64,000 nucleotides of DNA, taken from assembly GCF_026898095.1 (NCBI RefSeq), contig NZ_CP114015.1, forward strand, positions 496,001-560,000. The letters are read 5' to 3'. The notes beneath the pieces are model-generated. The model saw only the letters and a program-made list of their open reading frames with translations. It was not told the DNA's origin and searched no databases. The stretch is from Arthrobacter sp. ATA002. GTDB taxonomy: Bacteria; Actinomycetota; Actinomycetes; Actinomycetales; Micrococcaceae. This document shows positions 8,996-17,883 of the stretch, piece after piece (position 1 is the first letter of the stretch; every line of letters starts with the position of its first letter). A program made the translations under genes and the position numbers.

Positions 8996-9102
8996 GGACT
9001 AAGACAAGCCGGTTGTCCGCCCTACTTCAAACCGGCGCCCCGGCGCGGAGGCTGGGAGCGTTCCGGAGCTGAAAATGAACCGGAACCGGGCTAAGCTGGC
9101 CG

Positions 9103-9123
9103 GTCAACCGAACGGCGGTTGAC
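9103..9123. promoter_or_regulatory. perfect inverted repeat GTCAACCG-n5-CGGTTGAC
   Basis: An 8-5-8 perfect palindrome lies 18 bp before the start of the orphan TetR-domain gene and within the divergent region shared with the YczE-like gene. Size and position fit a TetR-family operator. Confidence 0.5.
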
Positions 9124-9141
9124 TGTTGAGCTGGAGGAAGA

Positions 9142-9612
9142 ATGTTTCGGCCAGGCGCACCTGTCGAGGAAATCGAGCAGGACGTTGAAGCAATGATTAT
9201 CGAGCTGGTCCACAAGCTGGGCCGGCTCGCCGACTCGGATCCGGACCGGGTGGGAGCATCGGACCGGGCCTACATCAAGGCGTTTTCCGATGCCGAGTCC
9301 AACAGCGATACCGACCAGGGGGCCCTGCTGGCCACCGCCGTCGGGCGCCCCAACCTGGCGGAGTCGCTGATCTACCTGAACCGCAGGCTGGACCAGGACA
9401 ACTTGGACCCCGGGCAGCCCACCGGCGTCATCGGAGTCATTGTCCGTCTGGCCATGGATGGACTGTGGGTCAGCGACATCCTTGACGCCACCCGCTTTGA
9501 TTCCCGGGAGCGGGCCCGCATCGTAAACCTGCTCACCGCCCTGACCAGGATCAGTGACAACCAGCTGCAAGCGGTGCTCGAAGCGCCGTCCGGCGAGCTG
9601 GCCAGTCGGTAA
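9142..9612 (+). CDS. orphan TetR-type ligand-binding domain protein (no HTH)
   Basis: 156 residues starting at ATG 9142 with GGAGGAAGA upstream. The sequence matches the C-terminal ligand-binding half of TetR regulators: VEAMIIELVHKLGRLAD, an ALLATAVGRPNLAESLIYLNR helix, and the hallmark VRLAMDGLWVSDIL. No helix-turn-helix exists in any frame of the 140 bp upstream, and the strong ribosome site supports this start. It may be a degraded regulator, a dominant partner of another TetR protein, or a stand-alone binding protein. The palindrome just upstream could bind a related full-length TetR. Confidence 0.6.
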   Translation: MFRPGAPVEEIEQDVEAMIIELVHKLGRLADSDPDRVGASDRAYIKAFSDAESNSDTDQGALLATAVGRPNLAESLIYLNRRLDQDNLDPGQPTGVIGVIVRLAMDGLWVSDILDATRFDSRERARIVNLLTALTRISDNQLQAVLEAPSGELASR

Positions 9613-9624
9613 GGCCCAGCCGGT

Positions 9625-10263
9625 TCAAGGGCCCAGCGGCCGGACCGGCTGCCGCAGCACCGTCCGGAGCTTGTGCACGGCAGTCCGCCGCGGATCACTG
9701 AGGTAGATCTCATGGTGGTCGCCGTTGAAGGTGAGCGCGTGCGCCGGCATCCAGTGCCGGTGCAGGCGCTCAAGGACCGGGCCCTCGGCGTCGTAGGCTC
9801 CGATGTACAGGATCTGCGCCGAGGTGCCTTCCTCAAGCGTCATCAGGCGCACCCGGTCCAACCCGGGCGGGTTCTTCTTGTGGGAAACCGCAGCGACGGC
9901 GTCGGAAACCAGGCCGGGAGTGATCCACGGCGGCTGGGCCACCAGCATTGTCCAGTCCCAGGAGCCCTTGTCGCCCCGGCTGAAAGCGTCCATGTCGGCG
10001 GCGCGCCACTGTCCTTCGAGCGGGCCGACGGTGAAATCGCGTCCAAGCTCTTTTCGGGAAGCAAATTTCACCGCATACGCCGTGGGGTAGAGGCATTCCA
10101 GGGCGCCCTGGTATTCCGACGACGTGTTGGGATCTCCGTGGCCGTCGTAGGCGAGGTACTGCAGCACCGGAACCTCCACCAGCACAAAGTCGCCGGGTTT
10201 CGGTGCGTAAAGCCCGGGGTAGCTCTTCTTGAAGTCGAACTTTTCCGTTCCCGGCTTGTCCAT
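9625..10263 (-). CDS. GyrI-like small-molecule-binding domain protein
   Basis: 212 residues: KPGDFVLVEVPVLQYLAYDGHGDPN at the N-terminus is typical of stand-alone GyrI-like/SBMT proteins, with the conserved TVGPLEGQWRAADM and the later TLEEGTSAQILYIGAYDAEGP. These bind hydrophobic cations or other ligands and some have hydrolytic activity. ATG 10263 is preceded by AAAGGCGG. It is convergent with the orphan TetR-domain gene, 12 bp apart. Confidence 0.85.
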   Translation of the reverse strand: MDKPGTEKFDFKKSYPGLYAPKPGDFVLVEVPVLQYLAYDGHGDPNTSSEYQGALECLYPTAYAVKFASRKELGRDFTVGPLEGQWRAADMDAFSRGDKGSWDWTMLVAQPPWITPGLVSDAVAAVSHKKNPPGLDRVRLMTLEEGTSAQILYIGAYDAEGPVLERLHRHWMPAHALTFNGDHHEIYLSDPRRTAVHKLRTVLRQPVRPLGP

Positions 10264-10396
10264 AGCAGGCGCCGCCTTTCCACAGGTTTTCAGGATAGGG
10301 CGGGTCCTGTGCCTGCGGCCACTGCCCGCGCATGGCGGCTACCATCCTTCTGGGGCCTTAACCGGCCCAGCCCGCCCCCGACGAACGGAATCCACG

Positions 10397-11119
10397 ATGC
10401 TTCACGGCACGGCCGCCACAGTAGTCCTGCTGCGCGATGCGCCCGGCGGTTTGCAGGTCCTGTTGCTGGAGCGTCCGCGCGGCCGGGGATCGTTTGCAGG
10501 TGCCTGGGTGTTCCCCGGCGGGCGGGTCGATCCCGGGGACTACGGACTGCCGGCAGATTCGGCGCAGCCTACCGCGCATGACGACGGCGAACTCGCGGCC
10601 GCGCTCCGGGCCGGCGTGCGTGAAACCGCAGAGGAAACCGGGCTCCATCTGGCGGAGCCGGGCCTGGTGCGGCTTTCCTGCTGGGAGCCGCCGCCCGAAG
10701 CACCGCGCCGCTACAGGACGTGGTTCTTCCTGGCCGAAGCACCCGAGGGGGAAATCCTGCTCAGCCCCGAAGAACACGTGGACGCGGTTTGGCTGACTCC
10801 CGCCGAGGCCTTCGGCCGGCAGCGGGAGGGGAGTATGGAGCTTTACCCGCCCACCTGGGTGACCCTGTACGGGCTGCTGGGGGTGGAAACGGTTGCCGCC
10901 GCGCTCGCAGCGGCCGGCGCTGCCTCCCCGCAGACCTACACCACCCGCCAACTGCCCGGCCGGGTGCCGCCCGTGATGGTGTGGCACGGCGACGCCGACT
11001 ATCCGGAGGGGGCCGGGGGGAATGAACCACCGGGACCGGATAGCGGCGGAACGGATTCCGTCCGGCGGCACCGGCTGGTGCTCAACGGCAACGGCTGGTC
11101 CTACGAGCGGACTCCCTGA
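10397..11119 (+). CDS. NUDIX hydrolase
   Basis: 240 residues. TVVLLRDAPGGLQVLLLERP and FPGGRVDPGDY introduce a NUDIX box with the REUxEExGU core RETAEETGL at about residues 82-90. Between GG and the box there is an insertion (about 25 residues), as in the NUDT19/CoA-diphosphatase-like group. Hydrolysis of a nucleoside diphosphate linked to another group is expected; CoA derivatives are one possibility. The start ATG 10397 gives the common N-terminus directly before the first strand. Confidence 0.86.
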   Translation: MLHGTAATVVLLRDAPGGLQVLLLERPRGRGSFAGAWVFPGGRVDPGDYGLPADSAQPTAHDDGELAAALRAGVRETAEETGLHLAEPGLVRLSCWEPPPEAPRRYRTWFFLAEAPEGEILLSPEEHVDAVWLTPAEAFGRQREGSMELYPPTWVTLYGLLGVETVAAALAAAGAASPQTYTTRQLPGRVPPVMVWHGDADYPEGAGGNEPPGPDSGGTDSVRRHRLVLNGNGWSYERTP

Positions 11120-11148
11120 ACAACCCGAGGGCGAAAAGCGGCCGCCGC

Positions 11149-11154
11149 TAGACT
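11149..11154 (+). promoter_or_regulatory. -10-like hexamer TAGACT
   Basis: Lies 6 nt before ATG 11161, which lacks a ribosome site. It fits leaderless transcription of the SRPBCC gene. Confidence 0.4.
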
Positions 11155-11160
11155 GATCGA

Positions 11161-11601
11161 ATGACTAGCCCCTATCTGATCAGCCGCGAGCGCTTTGTGC
11201 CCGCCCCGCCGGAATCCGTGTTCGATCTACTGGCCCGCCCTGCCATGCACAGCGTCATTGACGGATCCGGAACTGTCGGCGATGCCCGGCCCAACGGTCC
11301 CGCCCGGCTGGCTCCGGGAGCCGCCTTCGGGATGGACATGAAGATGGGCGTTCCCTACAAAATCCGCAACACCGTCACCGAATTCGACGAGGGGCGCCGG
11401 ATTGCCTGGCGCCATTCCGGCGGGCATGTCTGGCGCTATCTGCTGGAGCCCGCAGACGGCGGCACCCTGGTGACCGAACAATGGGACGCCCGGCATGTCC
11501 GCCACCGGGTCATGTACCGGATCATGGGCGTTACCCGCCGGCACCCGGAAAGCCTGGAACAGACGCTGGAGAAGCTGGCGGAGCACTTTACGGTCCGGTG
11601 A
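11161..11601 (+). CDS. SRPBCC-family (polyketide cyclase/dehydrase-like) protein
   Basis: 146 residues with a START-like helix-grip fold pattern: ISRERFVPAPPESVFDLLARP at the N-terminus, central strands YKIRNTVTEFDEGRRIAWRH and GGTLVTEQWDARHV, and a long C-terminal helix (ESLEQTLEKLAEHF). Such proteins bind hydrophobic ligands. The ligand is unknown. It lies between the NUDIX gene and the TRIC-like channel gene, all on the plus strand but with their own upstream signals. Confidence 0.85.
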   Translation: MTSPYLISRERFVPAPPESVFDLLARPAMHSVIDGSGTVGDARPNGPARLAPGAAFGMDMKMGVPYKIRNTVTEFDEGRRIAWRHSGGHVWRYLLEPADGGTLVTEQWDARHVRHRVMYRIMGVTRRHPESLEQTLEKLAEHFTVR

Positions 11602-11694
11602 CTGTGACAGGGTGACGGGAGCATCCCCCGCGGGCCGCCCGGCGGGCTAGAATGGACGCCGGAAAACACGGCACCAACCAACAGCGGGAGCGGC

Positions 11695-12494
11695 GTGGAC
11701 TTTTTTGATCCGGAGGCCGTGTTCAGGGTCGTCGATCTGGCCGGAGTGCTGGCCAACGGGGTGCTCGGCGGGGCGGTTGCCCGGCAGCTGCGCATGGACC
11801 CGGTCGGGTTTGTGGTGCTGGCGCTCACCTCGGCCCTGGGCGGCGGTGTGCTGCGCGATACCCTTCTGCAGGCCGGCACCCCGGTGGCCTTGACCGACCC
11901 CGCCTACCTGATGGCCGCCATCGCCGGCGCGTTCATCGCCTACCTCATTGAGCTTAGGGGCAAATGGGCCAACCGGTTCCTTATTGTCATTGATGCCTTC
12001 GCCCTGGGCTGCTGGGCAGCCACCGGCACGTCCAAGGCGCTGGGCTTTGGCCTGGAATGGCTGCCGGCCATCCTGATCGGCGTGGCCACGGCGGTGGGCG
12101 GCGGCATGATCCGTGACATCGTCGTGGGACGGGTGCCGGCAATTTTCGGCGGCAACACCCTTTATGCCACGGGCGCCCTGGTTGCCGCCGTCGAAATGGC
12201 CATTCTGTACCGCCTCGGTCTGCCCAATGTGGGGATGGCGGTTGCCATCGTGACTGCTGCGGTCCTTTGCACGGTGGCCCGCCGGCGCGGCTGGCGCCTT
12301 CCCGCCCCGGGGAGTGGAGCGTGCGGCTGCCGCGCCGGACCCGCAGCAAATCCGCCGGTGTCTCCGGCCGGTCCGCCGCCGGCAAGAGGGAACAGGGCTG
12401 GCCCCGCCCGCGGTTCGACCGGATTCCCCGGCTGCGTTCCTTCCGCCGAAACCCCCCGGAGCCCGACGACGACGCCGCCCCGGCTCGCCGCTAA
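11695..12494 (+). CDS. TRIC-family cation channel protein (YicG/UPF0126; probable frame break near 12312)
   Basis: GTG start. Residues 1-200 have the duplicated three-TM TRIC/UPF0126 layout, with GFVVLALTSALGGGVLRD in the first repeat and ILIGVATAVGGGMIRDIVVGRVPAIF in the second, the conserved GGG-x-x-RD pore motifs. Past RRRGWRLPAPG the open frame continues to 12582 as a Pro/Gly/Ala-rich sequence unlike any family tail. One extra G in the GGGG run near 12312 instead yields EWSVRLPRRTRSKSAG.. ending at 12494, which looks more natural. I prefer that end. If the longer frame is right, it overlaps the next start by ATGA. Confidence 0.8.
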
Positions 12495-12566
12495 CCGCGG
12501 CGGACGCTCCGGTCCCCCGTGGTTGAGCCAAGAGCGAACCGCTGTGGCCACTGCCACGGTCACCGG

Positions 12567-12572
12567 TAGCGT
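12567..12572 (+). promoter_or_regulatory. -10-like hexamer TAGCGT
   Basis: Lies 6 nt before ATG 12579, which lacks a ribosome site. Consistent with leaderless transcription of the semialdehyde dehydrogenase gene. Confidence 0.4.
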
Positions 12573-12578
12573 GGCCGC

Positions 12579-13985
12579 ATGACTGCTTACAAAACCGTGA
12601 ACCCCGCAACCGGGGAAACACTGAAGGAATTCGCCGAAGCCACCGACAGCGAGATCAGCGAAGCAATCAGCGCAGCGCACGGGGCGTTTGCCTCCTGGCG
12701 CAGCCAGCCGGTCGAAGCCCGGAGCAAGATCATCGCCCGGGTGGCGGAACTGTACCGGGAGCGCAGCGAGGAACTCGCCGCACTCATCGCCACTGAAATG
12801 GGCAAGCCCCTGCGGGAAGCCCGGAGCGAAGTGGCGCTTTCCGCAAACATATACGAGTACTACGCCACCGAAGGCCCCGGATTCATGGCCGACGAGGAGC
12901 TCACCGTCAAGGGCGGCGGCGGCGCCACTGTGCGCACGGAGCCCATCGGCGCGATCCTGGGCATCATGCCCTGGAACTACCCGTACTACCAGGTGGCCCG
13001 CTTTGCCGGCCCCAACCTGATGCTGGGCAACACCGTTCTGCTGAAGCACGCCGGCAACTGCCCGCAGTCCGCGCTGGCCATGGAACAGATCTTCCATGAC
13101 GCCGGTCTGCCGCACGCGGCATACATCAACCTTTTTGCCACCAACGGCCAGGCCGCGGACATTATTGCCGATCCGCGCATCCAGGGCGTCTCCCTGACCG
13201 GGTCCGAACGCGCCGGTTCGGCCGTCGCCGAAGTCGCCGGGCGGAACCTGAAAAAATACGTGCTGGAACTGGGCGGCAGCGATCCGTTCATCGTCCTGGA
13301 CTCCGAGGACCTGGACACCACCGTCAAGTCCGCCGTTGCCGGGCGCATGGGCAATGCGGGGCAGGCCTGCAACGCGGCCAAGCGCTTCATTGTCATGGAC
13401 GATCTGTACGAGGACTTCGTGGAGAAGTTCACTGCCAAGATGGCGAAGATCCAGCCGGGGGATCCGCTGGACGAGGGGACCCGCTTCGGCCCGCTCTCGT
13501 CGCAGACCGCCGCCGACGGATTGGTCGAACAGATCCAGGACGCGGTGAACAAGGGCGCCACCCTGCACACCGGCGGCAGCCTGATGGACGGTCCGGGAGC
13601 CTATGTGCAGCCCACCGTGCTGACCGGAGTCACGGCGGACATGCGGGCCTTCTCCGAGGAACTCTTCGGTCCCGCTGCGGTGATCTACAAGGTCTCCAGC
13701 GCCGATGAAGCCGTGGAGCTGGCCAACAGCTCGCCCTACGGCCTGGGCGGCGCAGTCTTCAGCAGCGACGAGGAGAAGGCACTGGAGGTCGCTGACCGCC
13801 TGGAGTCGGGCATGGTCTGGATCAACGGTGTCTCCGGAACCCAGGAGGACCTGCCCTTCGGCGGCGTCAAGCGCTCCGGCGTCGGCCGCGAGCTGGGCCG
13901 CTACGGCATGGACGAGTTCGTCAACAAGAAGCTCATCCGCACTCCGGAACAGCGCCGGCAGAGCGCCGATCCCACAGCCAAGTAG
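12579..13985 (+). CDS. NAD(P)-dependent succinate-semialdehyde dehydrogenase
   Basis: 468-residue aldehyde dehydrogenase. The [13 protein letters not shown] cofactor loop, GSERAG Rossmann motif, base Glu in [12 protein letters not shown] and nucleophile Cys in [12 protein letters not shown] are all present, and [15 protein letters not shown] closes the active site. The NAACKR-type surround and short length match the GabD1/SSADH-like group that oxidises succinate semialdehyde (or related short aldehydes) to the acid. It stands alone, followed by a strong bidirectional hairpin. Confidence 0.88.
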   Translation: MTAYKTVNPATGETLKEFAEATDSEISEAISAAHGAFASWRSQPVEARSKIIARVAELYRERSEELAALIATEMGKPLREARSEVALSANIYEYYATEGPGFMADEELTVKGGGGATVRTEPIGAILGIMPWNYPYYQVARFAGPNLMLGNTVLLKHAGNCPQSALAMEQIFHDAGLPHAAYINLFATNGQAADIIADPRIQGVSLTGSERAGSAVAEVAGRNLKKYVLELGGSDPFIVLDSEDLDTTVKSAVAGRMGNAGQACNAAKRFIVMDDLYEDFVEKFTAKMAKIQPGDPLDEGTRFGPLSSQTAADGLVEQIQDAVNKGATLHTGGSLMDGPGAYVQPTVLTGVTADMRAFSEELFGPAAVIYKVSSADEAVELANSSPYGLGGAVFSSDEEKALEVADRLESGMVWINGVSGTQEDLPFGGVKRSGVGRELGRYGMDEFVNKKLIRTPEQRRQSADPTAK

Positions 13986-14007
13986 GCGGTTCCCCGCCCG
14001 CACGGCA

Positions 14008-14039
14008 GCGGTGCCTCTTTCCGCGGAAGGAGGCACCGC
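14008..14039. terminator. strong bidirectional hairpin between convergent genes
   Basis: Arms GCGGTGCCTC and GAGGCACCGC pair perfectly and enclose a second pairing TTCC-GC-GGAA. It lies between the dehydrogenase stop and the GtrA stop. Confidence 0.75.
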
Positions 14040-14065
14040 CGCCGTCGTTGGCGGGAGCGCGGAAC

Positions 14066-14551
14066 CTATACGGATTCCTCCTGCGGATTTTTCTTCTGCT
14101 CCGCGCGGGCGGCGCGTTCCTCAGCAGTGGTGAACACGATGTAGCGGTAGGCGAAGTACCGGAAGACATTGCCGGCAATCACACCCACCACGTTTCCGGA
14201 AATATTGTCCGCCAGCTGGCTGTCGAAGCCCAGCAGATAGTGGGAGACATAAAGGCACCCGGTGGCGATCAGCAGGCCGACGAAGTTGGTGAGGGCAAAC
14301 AGCGCAGTCTCGCTGCGGATGCTCCGGCCCCTGGTGCGGCGGAACGTCAGGTACCGGCTGCCGAGCCAGGACACCGCGGTTGCGGCGGCAACGGAGGCGA
14401 CCTTGGCCGTGATGGGGCTGCCGTCCAGGACCGTTGCAGCCAGCACGTTGTACAGCGTGATGTCCACGGCGAACGCCACGGTCCCCACCAGGGAGAAGGA
14501 TCCGAGCCGGCGCACCACTTTTCGCACGGGCGCGGCTTTGCTGCTGGCCAT
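14066..14551 (-). CDS. GtrA-family membrane protein
   Basis: 161 residues with four TM segments. The N-terminal pattern FSLVGTVAFAVDITLYNVL and the second-half FALTNFVGLLIATGCLYV with YFAYRYIVF near the end are typical of GtrA, thought to flip polyprenyl-phosphate sugars used for cell-surface glycosylation. No glycosyltransferase is next to it, so its lipid partner is not clear. Confidence 0.88.
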   Translation of the reverse strand: MASSKAAPVRKVVRRLGSFSLVGTVAFAVDITLYNVLAATVLDGSPITAKVASVAAATAVSWLGSRYLTFRRTRGRSIRSETALFALTNFVGLLIATGCLYVSHYLLGFDSQLADNISGNVVGVIAGNVFRYFAYRYIVFTTAEERAARAEQKKNPQEESV

Positions 14552-14608
14552 GGATAGGTTCCCCTGCTCATTTCCGCCCGGCGACGCCGGGGATTTACTT
14601 GGATATTT

Positions 14609-16207
14609 TCACAGGGCGCCGAGGGGCACAAAATTCTCAGGCGCCTGGGCAACCGGGAGGGTGACAGTGAAGACCGTGCCCCGTCCGGGCTCGCTGCGCA
14701 GCGTAATGGTGCCGTGGTGTTCCTCGATGATCTTTCGGCTGATCACCAAACCCAGTCCGACGCCGGGAATGGCGGCCCTGCGCGCGGTGGCGGAGCGGAA
14801 GAACTTGGTGAAGACCTCGCCTTGTTCCGCCTCGGTCATCCCGATGCCGGGATCGGCAATCTCGATCCGGGTGTGCGCCGCGGAGCGCCGCGCGCGGACG
14901 GTGACTGTGCCGCCGCCGGGCGAGTATTTGACCGCATTGGAGAGCAGGTTGTCCAGCACCTGGCCGATCCGCCGGGGATCGAGGATGTCGGGCAGGGTGT
15001 CCGGCACATCGGTCTCAAAGTGCACTCCGCTGAGGTCAGCCCGGGGCGCAGCCGAGGTGACAGCGGACCGGATCAGATCGGCCAGGTCGGTGGCCTGCAG
15101 CGTGATGGTGCTGCCGCCGGCGGCAGCGGTGAGCAGATCCGAGACCAGCGCCAGCAGCTTCTCCGAGTTGCGCATTGCCACTTGGAGTGACGTTGTCACA
15201 TGGCCGGGCAGGTCCCCGGCGTCATCCAGCAGCAAATCAAGGTAGCCCATGATGGACGTCAGCGGTGTCCGCAGCTCGTGCGATACGTTGGCCACGAAAT
15301 CGTCCTTGGCGCGGACCGCGTTCACCAGGACGGTAACGTCGCTGAAGACAATCACCGAACCCCGGAAAGCGCCGCTGCCGCGCACGGACCTCGCTGATAC
15401 GCTCAATGCCTGCTGTCCGTCGCCGGCGCCGAACCACACCAGCTGCTCCGAGTAGGAACCGCCCAGCACGGCGCGGCGGACGGGGCGGAGGTCCGGGGGC
15501 AGCGGCGTCACCCGGTCGGGTCCGAAGATCAAAAGTTCGCACTCGACGGCGTCCCGGACTCCGGGGGGAACGGCCCGCTGCCGGTTGTGGATCTGCCGGC
15601 TGTTCGTGAGGATGTCGTTCCCCGCCTCGTCGACCACCACCACGCCCACCTCGACGGTGTTCAGGATGGTCTCGAGCAGCGCCTCCTTCCGCCGGCTCTC
15701 GGTTAGGCTCGCCTGCAGGATGAGGTCCTTCTGCCGCAGCGCCTCCTGCTGGGCAAAGACCGATGCCTCGGCGCTGGCGCGTGCAGCCTCGGCTTCCTCC
15801 GTTTTGCGCAGGGTGTTCACCAGTTCCTGTTCGTACAGGCGCCGTTCCCGGGCGTTGAACACAATGATCCGGTCCAGGGCGGGACGGCCGTCCCCGCCGG
15901 CCGGGATCCTGCTCGCTGAGAGCAGGGCCGGCATCCGTGCGCCGTCCGCCTTGATGAGGTCGACGGCGAGCTCGGCAAAGAAACCCGCGATCCCCATCTG
16001 GGGCGCGGCGTGCGTGGCGTAGAGAATGCGGTCACCGACGGGCAGCAGTTTCAGGAAGCTGCTGCCCACCAGCTCCTGCCGGGTCATTCCCAGCCAGGAA
16101 AGCAGCGTGCGGTTGGCTTCGATGACGGTGCCGTCCGCACCGCTGATGAGGTAACCGGCCGGAGCATCGTGAAAGAGCGCTTCATAATCCAGGGGTGCAG
16201 CTTCCAC
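14609..16207 (-). CDS. PAS-PAS sensor histidine kinase with RsbP-type N-terminal PAS
   Basis: 532 residues, no TM segment. Residues about 5-130 form a PAS domain (LFHDAPAGYLISGADGTVIE, ANRTLLSWLGM) whose sequence resembles the PAS domain of RsbP from Bacillus. A coiled coil (residues ~130-180) leads to a second PAS (LNTVEVGVVVVDEAGNDIL), then HisKA with FVANVSHELRTPL (His at about residue 309) and HATPase with N-box LLSNAVKYSPGG and G-boxes DPGIGM and GVGLGLVIS. The start is 8 bp after the stop of an RsbQ-like hydrolase gene, so both are one operon. No response regulator is adjacent. Confidence 0.9.
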   Translation of the reverse strand: MEAAPLDYEALFHDAPAGYLISGADGTVIEANRTLLSWLGMTRQELVGSSFLKLLPVGDRILYATHAAPQMGIAGFFAELAVDLIKADGARMPALLSASRIPAGGDGRPALDRIIVFNARERRLYEQELVNTLRKTEEAEAARASAEASVFAQQEALRQKDLILQASLTESRRKEALLETILNTVEVGVVVVDEAGNDILTNSRQIHNRQRAVPPGVRDAVECELLIFGPDRVTPLPPDLRPVRRAVLGGSYSEQLVWFGAGDGQQALSVSARSVRGSGAFRGSVIVFSDVTVLVNAVRAKDDFVANVSHELRTPLTSIMGYLDLLLDDAGDLPGHVTTSLQVAMRNSEKLLALVSDLLTAAAGGSTITLQATDLADLIRSAVTSAAPRADLSGVHFETDVPDTLPDILDPRRIGQVLDNLLSNAVKYSPGGGTVTVRARRSAAHTRIEIADPGIGMTEAEQGEVFTKFFRSATARRAAIPGVGLGLVISRKIIEEHHGTITLRSEPGRGTVFTVTLPVAQAPENFVPLGAL

Positions 16208-16215
16208 CAGAGGAA

Positions 16216-17031
16216 CTAAGCCGCCCGCAGAAGGTAGCCGAGGATGGTGTCGGCGGTCTCCGCGGGCGCGCTGACGTGCGGCAGGTGGCCGGTGGCTTTC
16301 ATGACCGCCAGCGTTGCGTCGGGAAGCTGGTCCGCCGTGTATTCGCCGACGTGGACGGGGGCCAGCAGGTCATCCGAGCACTGCATGACGAGCGTGGGAA
16401 CGGTGACGTCCGGCAGCAGGTGGCGGACATCGGAGAGGAAGGACACGCGGGCAAACTCACGCGCGATGGTGGGGTTAACGCGGCAGAAGCTTCCTTCGAG
16501 CTCACTGTGCAATTCCGGGGAATCCGGATTGCCCATGATCACCGGCGCCATGTTGGCCGCCCACACCATGTAATTGCTGTCCAGCGAGCCCAGCAGCTCC
16601 CGGATGTCCTGCTGCGAGGTTCCGCCCACGTAGCCGTCCTCGGGATAGTCCATGTAGCTGGGTGAGGAGGCCAGGAACACCAGCGCCTTGAAGCGCGAAG
16701 GATCGGCAGCCGCTGCGGCTACCCCCATCATTCCTCCGACGCTGTGTCCCACGAAGATAACGTCCCGCAGGTCCAGCTCCGCCATGATGTCCTGCACGTC
16801 GGAGGTGTAGCCGGCAAGCGAGGAATACTTGGCGGAGGAGTAAGAATCGATGTCCGAGTTGCCGGCTCCCATATGGTCAAACAGGACAAGCCGGTAGTCC
16901 CGGGAAAACTGGGGGACCAGACGCTGCCACATGTTCTGGTCGCAGCCGAATCCGTGCGCGAACATGATCACCGGCCCGTCCGGATTTCCCAGGATCTGGA
17001 CGTTGTTGCGGGTGCGGATGTCTGTCCCCAT
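16216..17031 (-). CDS. RsbQ-like alpha/beta hydrolase
   Basis: 271 residues. IMFAHGFGCDQNMWQ, LFDHMGAGNSD, VGHSVGGMMG (nucleophile Ser), CSDDLLAPV (Asp) and GHLPHVSAP (His) follow RsbQ of Bacillus subtilis and the KAI2/D14 receptors closely. RsbQ is needed by the PAS phosphatase RsbP to sense energy stress, presumably by supplying or processing a ligand. Here the downstream partner is a PAS histidine kinase. ATG 17031 gives the family N-terminus; no clear ribosome site is seen and an ATG at 17094 in the same frame is possible. Confidence 0.9.
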   Translation of the reverse strand: MGTDIRTRNNVQILGNPDGPVIMFAHGFGCDQNMWQRLVPQFSRDYRLVLFDHMGAGNSDIDSYSSAKYSSLAGYTSDVQDIMAELDLRDVIFVGHSVGGMMGVAAAAADPSRFKALVFLASSPSYMDYPEDGYVGGTSQQDIRELLGSLDSNYMVWAANMAPVIMGNPDSPELHSELEGSFCRVNPTIAREFARVSFLSDVRHLLPDVTVPTLVMQCSDDLLAPVHVGEYTADQLPDATLAVMKATGHLPHVSAPAETADTILGYLLRAA

Positions 17032-17185
17032 GATGGATGTGCAACTTTCTGAGACTGGCGGCGGGCGAGCGGTCCTGCGGAAGGAAACCGGCATACGGAA
17101 CCACACTCTACCGTGCTCCGGCGGGACCCCGGGGACGGCTCGGAGGGGTGCGGCACCGCGTCCCGTCGGGGGAGCGGGCGGACTG

Positions 17186-17721
17186 TTAGCGAAAGGAAAA
17201 ACGGAGCTCTGCGGCGCCGCCGTTGAACGAGGTGGTGCCGGCCAGCCGCATGGGTGCAGTTGGAACGGATACCGGCAGCAGCCGCCGCCCGGTGCCCAGC
17301 GCAACGGGCATATACGTGACCCACATTTCGTCCAGCAGCCCGGCCTCGGCAAACTGTGCTGCAACGTCACCGCCGCCCACCACCCAGACGTTGCGGCCAC
17401 CGGCATCGCTCACTGCGTCAGCGCAGATACGCCGAATGTCTCCGGAGTCGAAGCGCACGCCGCTGTCCGGGGTGCCTGCAGGCTTCTGCGGGTGAGCACC
17501 CGGCACGGCAGCTCACCGTAGGCCCAGCTGCCCGGCTCCTGGCGGCGCACAAATTCGTACGTGGCCGAACCCATGACGAGCGAACCGACACCGGCCAGGA
17601 ACTGGTCATAATGGCTCTGAAAAGCTTCGAACCCGAAGGCCAGAAGCCAGTCCAGATTGTGGTCCTCCGTGGCAATAAAGCCATCCAGTGACGACGCGAC
17701 GTAATAGAGGACCTTACCCAT
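17186..17721 (-). CDS. dihydrofolate reductase / RibD C-terminal domain protein (frame break near 17492)
   Basis: The N-terminal part, MGKVLYYVASSLDGFIATED and LVMGSATYEFVRR, and the C-terminal part, NVWVVGGGDVAAQFAEAGLL with YMPVALGTGRRLLP, are in different frames. One additional C in the ACCCGC-AGAAG region near 17492 joins them (..VLTRQKPAGTPDSG..) into 178 residues, the expected length. It is the second of three paralogues in the window. Start ATG 17721 lies 6 nt after TATGCT on this strand and lacks a ribosome site. Confidence 0.8.
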
Positions 17722-17727
17722 GGTGAG

Positions 17728-17733
17728 AGCATA
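17728..17733 (-). promoter_or_regulatory. -10-like hexamer TATGCT
   Basis: Reads TATGCT on the minus strand, 6 nt before ATG 17721; leaderless-type arrangement. Confidence 0.4.
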
Positions 17734-17883
17734 ACCGGGGCCCGGCTCCTGCACACCAGCCCATGCCCCGGCGGCGGCGGCCGGGGGGCAAAGTTACCCG
17801 GCGCGCCGCCGCCGCGCGGCCTGCGGGGCGGCGGGGATAGAGTGGGTTTACTCAGCACACTGACTATTTACGGGAGGCGCGCA

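Noticed and set aside
12162-14036. Minus-strand frame of 624 residues over the semialdehyde dehydrogenase and TRIC genes.
   Set aside because: It is a shadow of conserved genes on the plus strand and has no recognisable domain.
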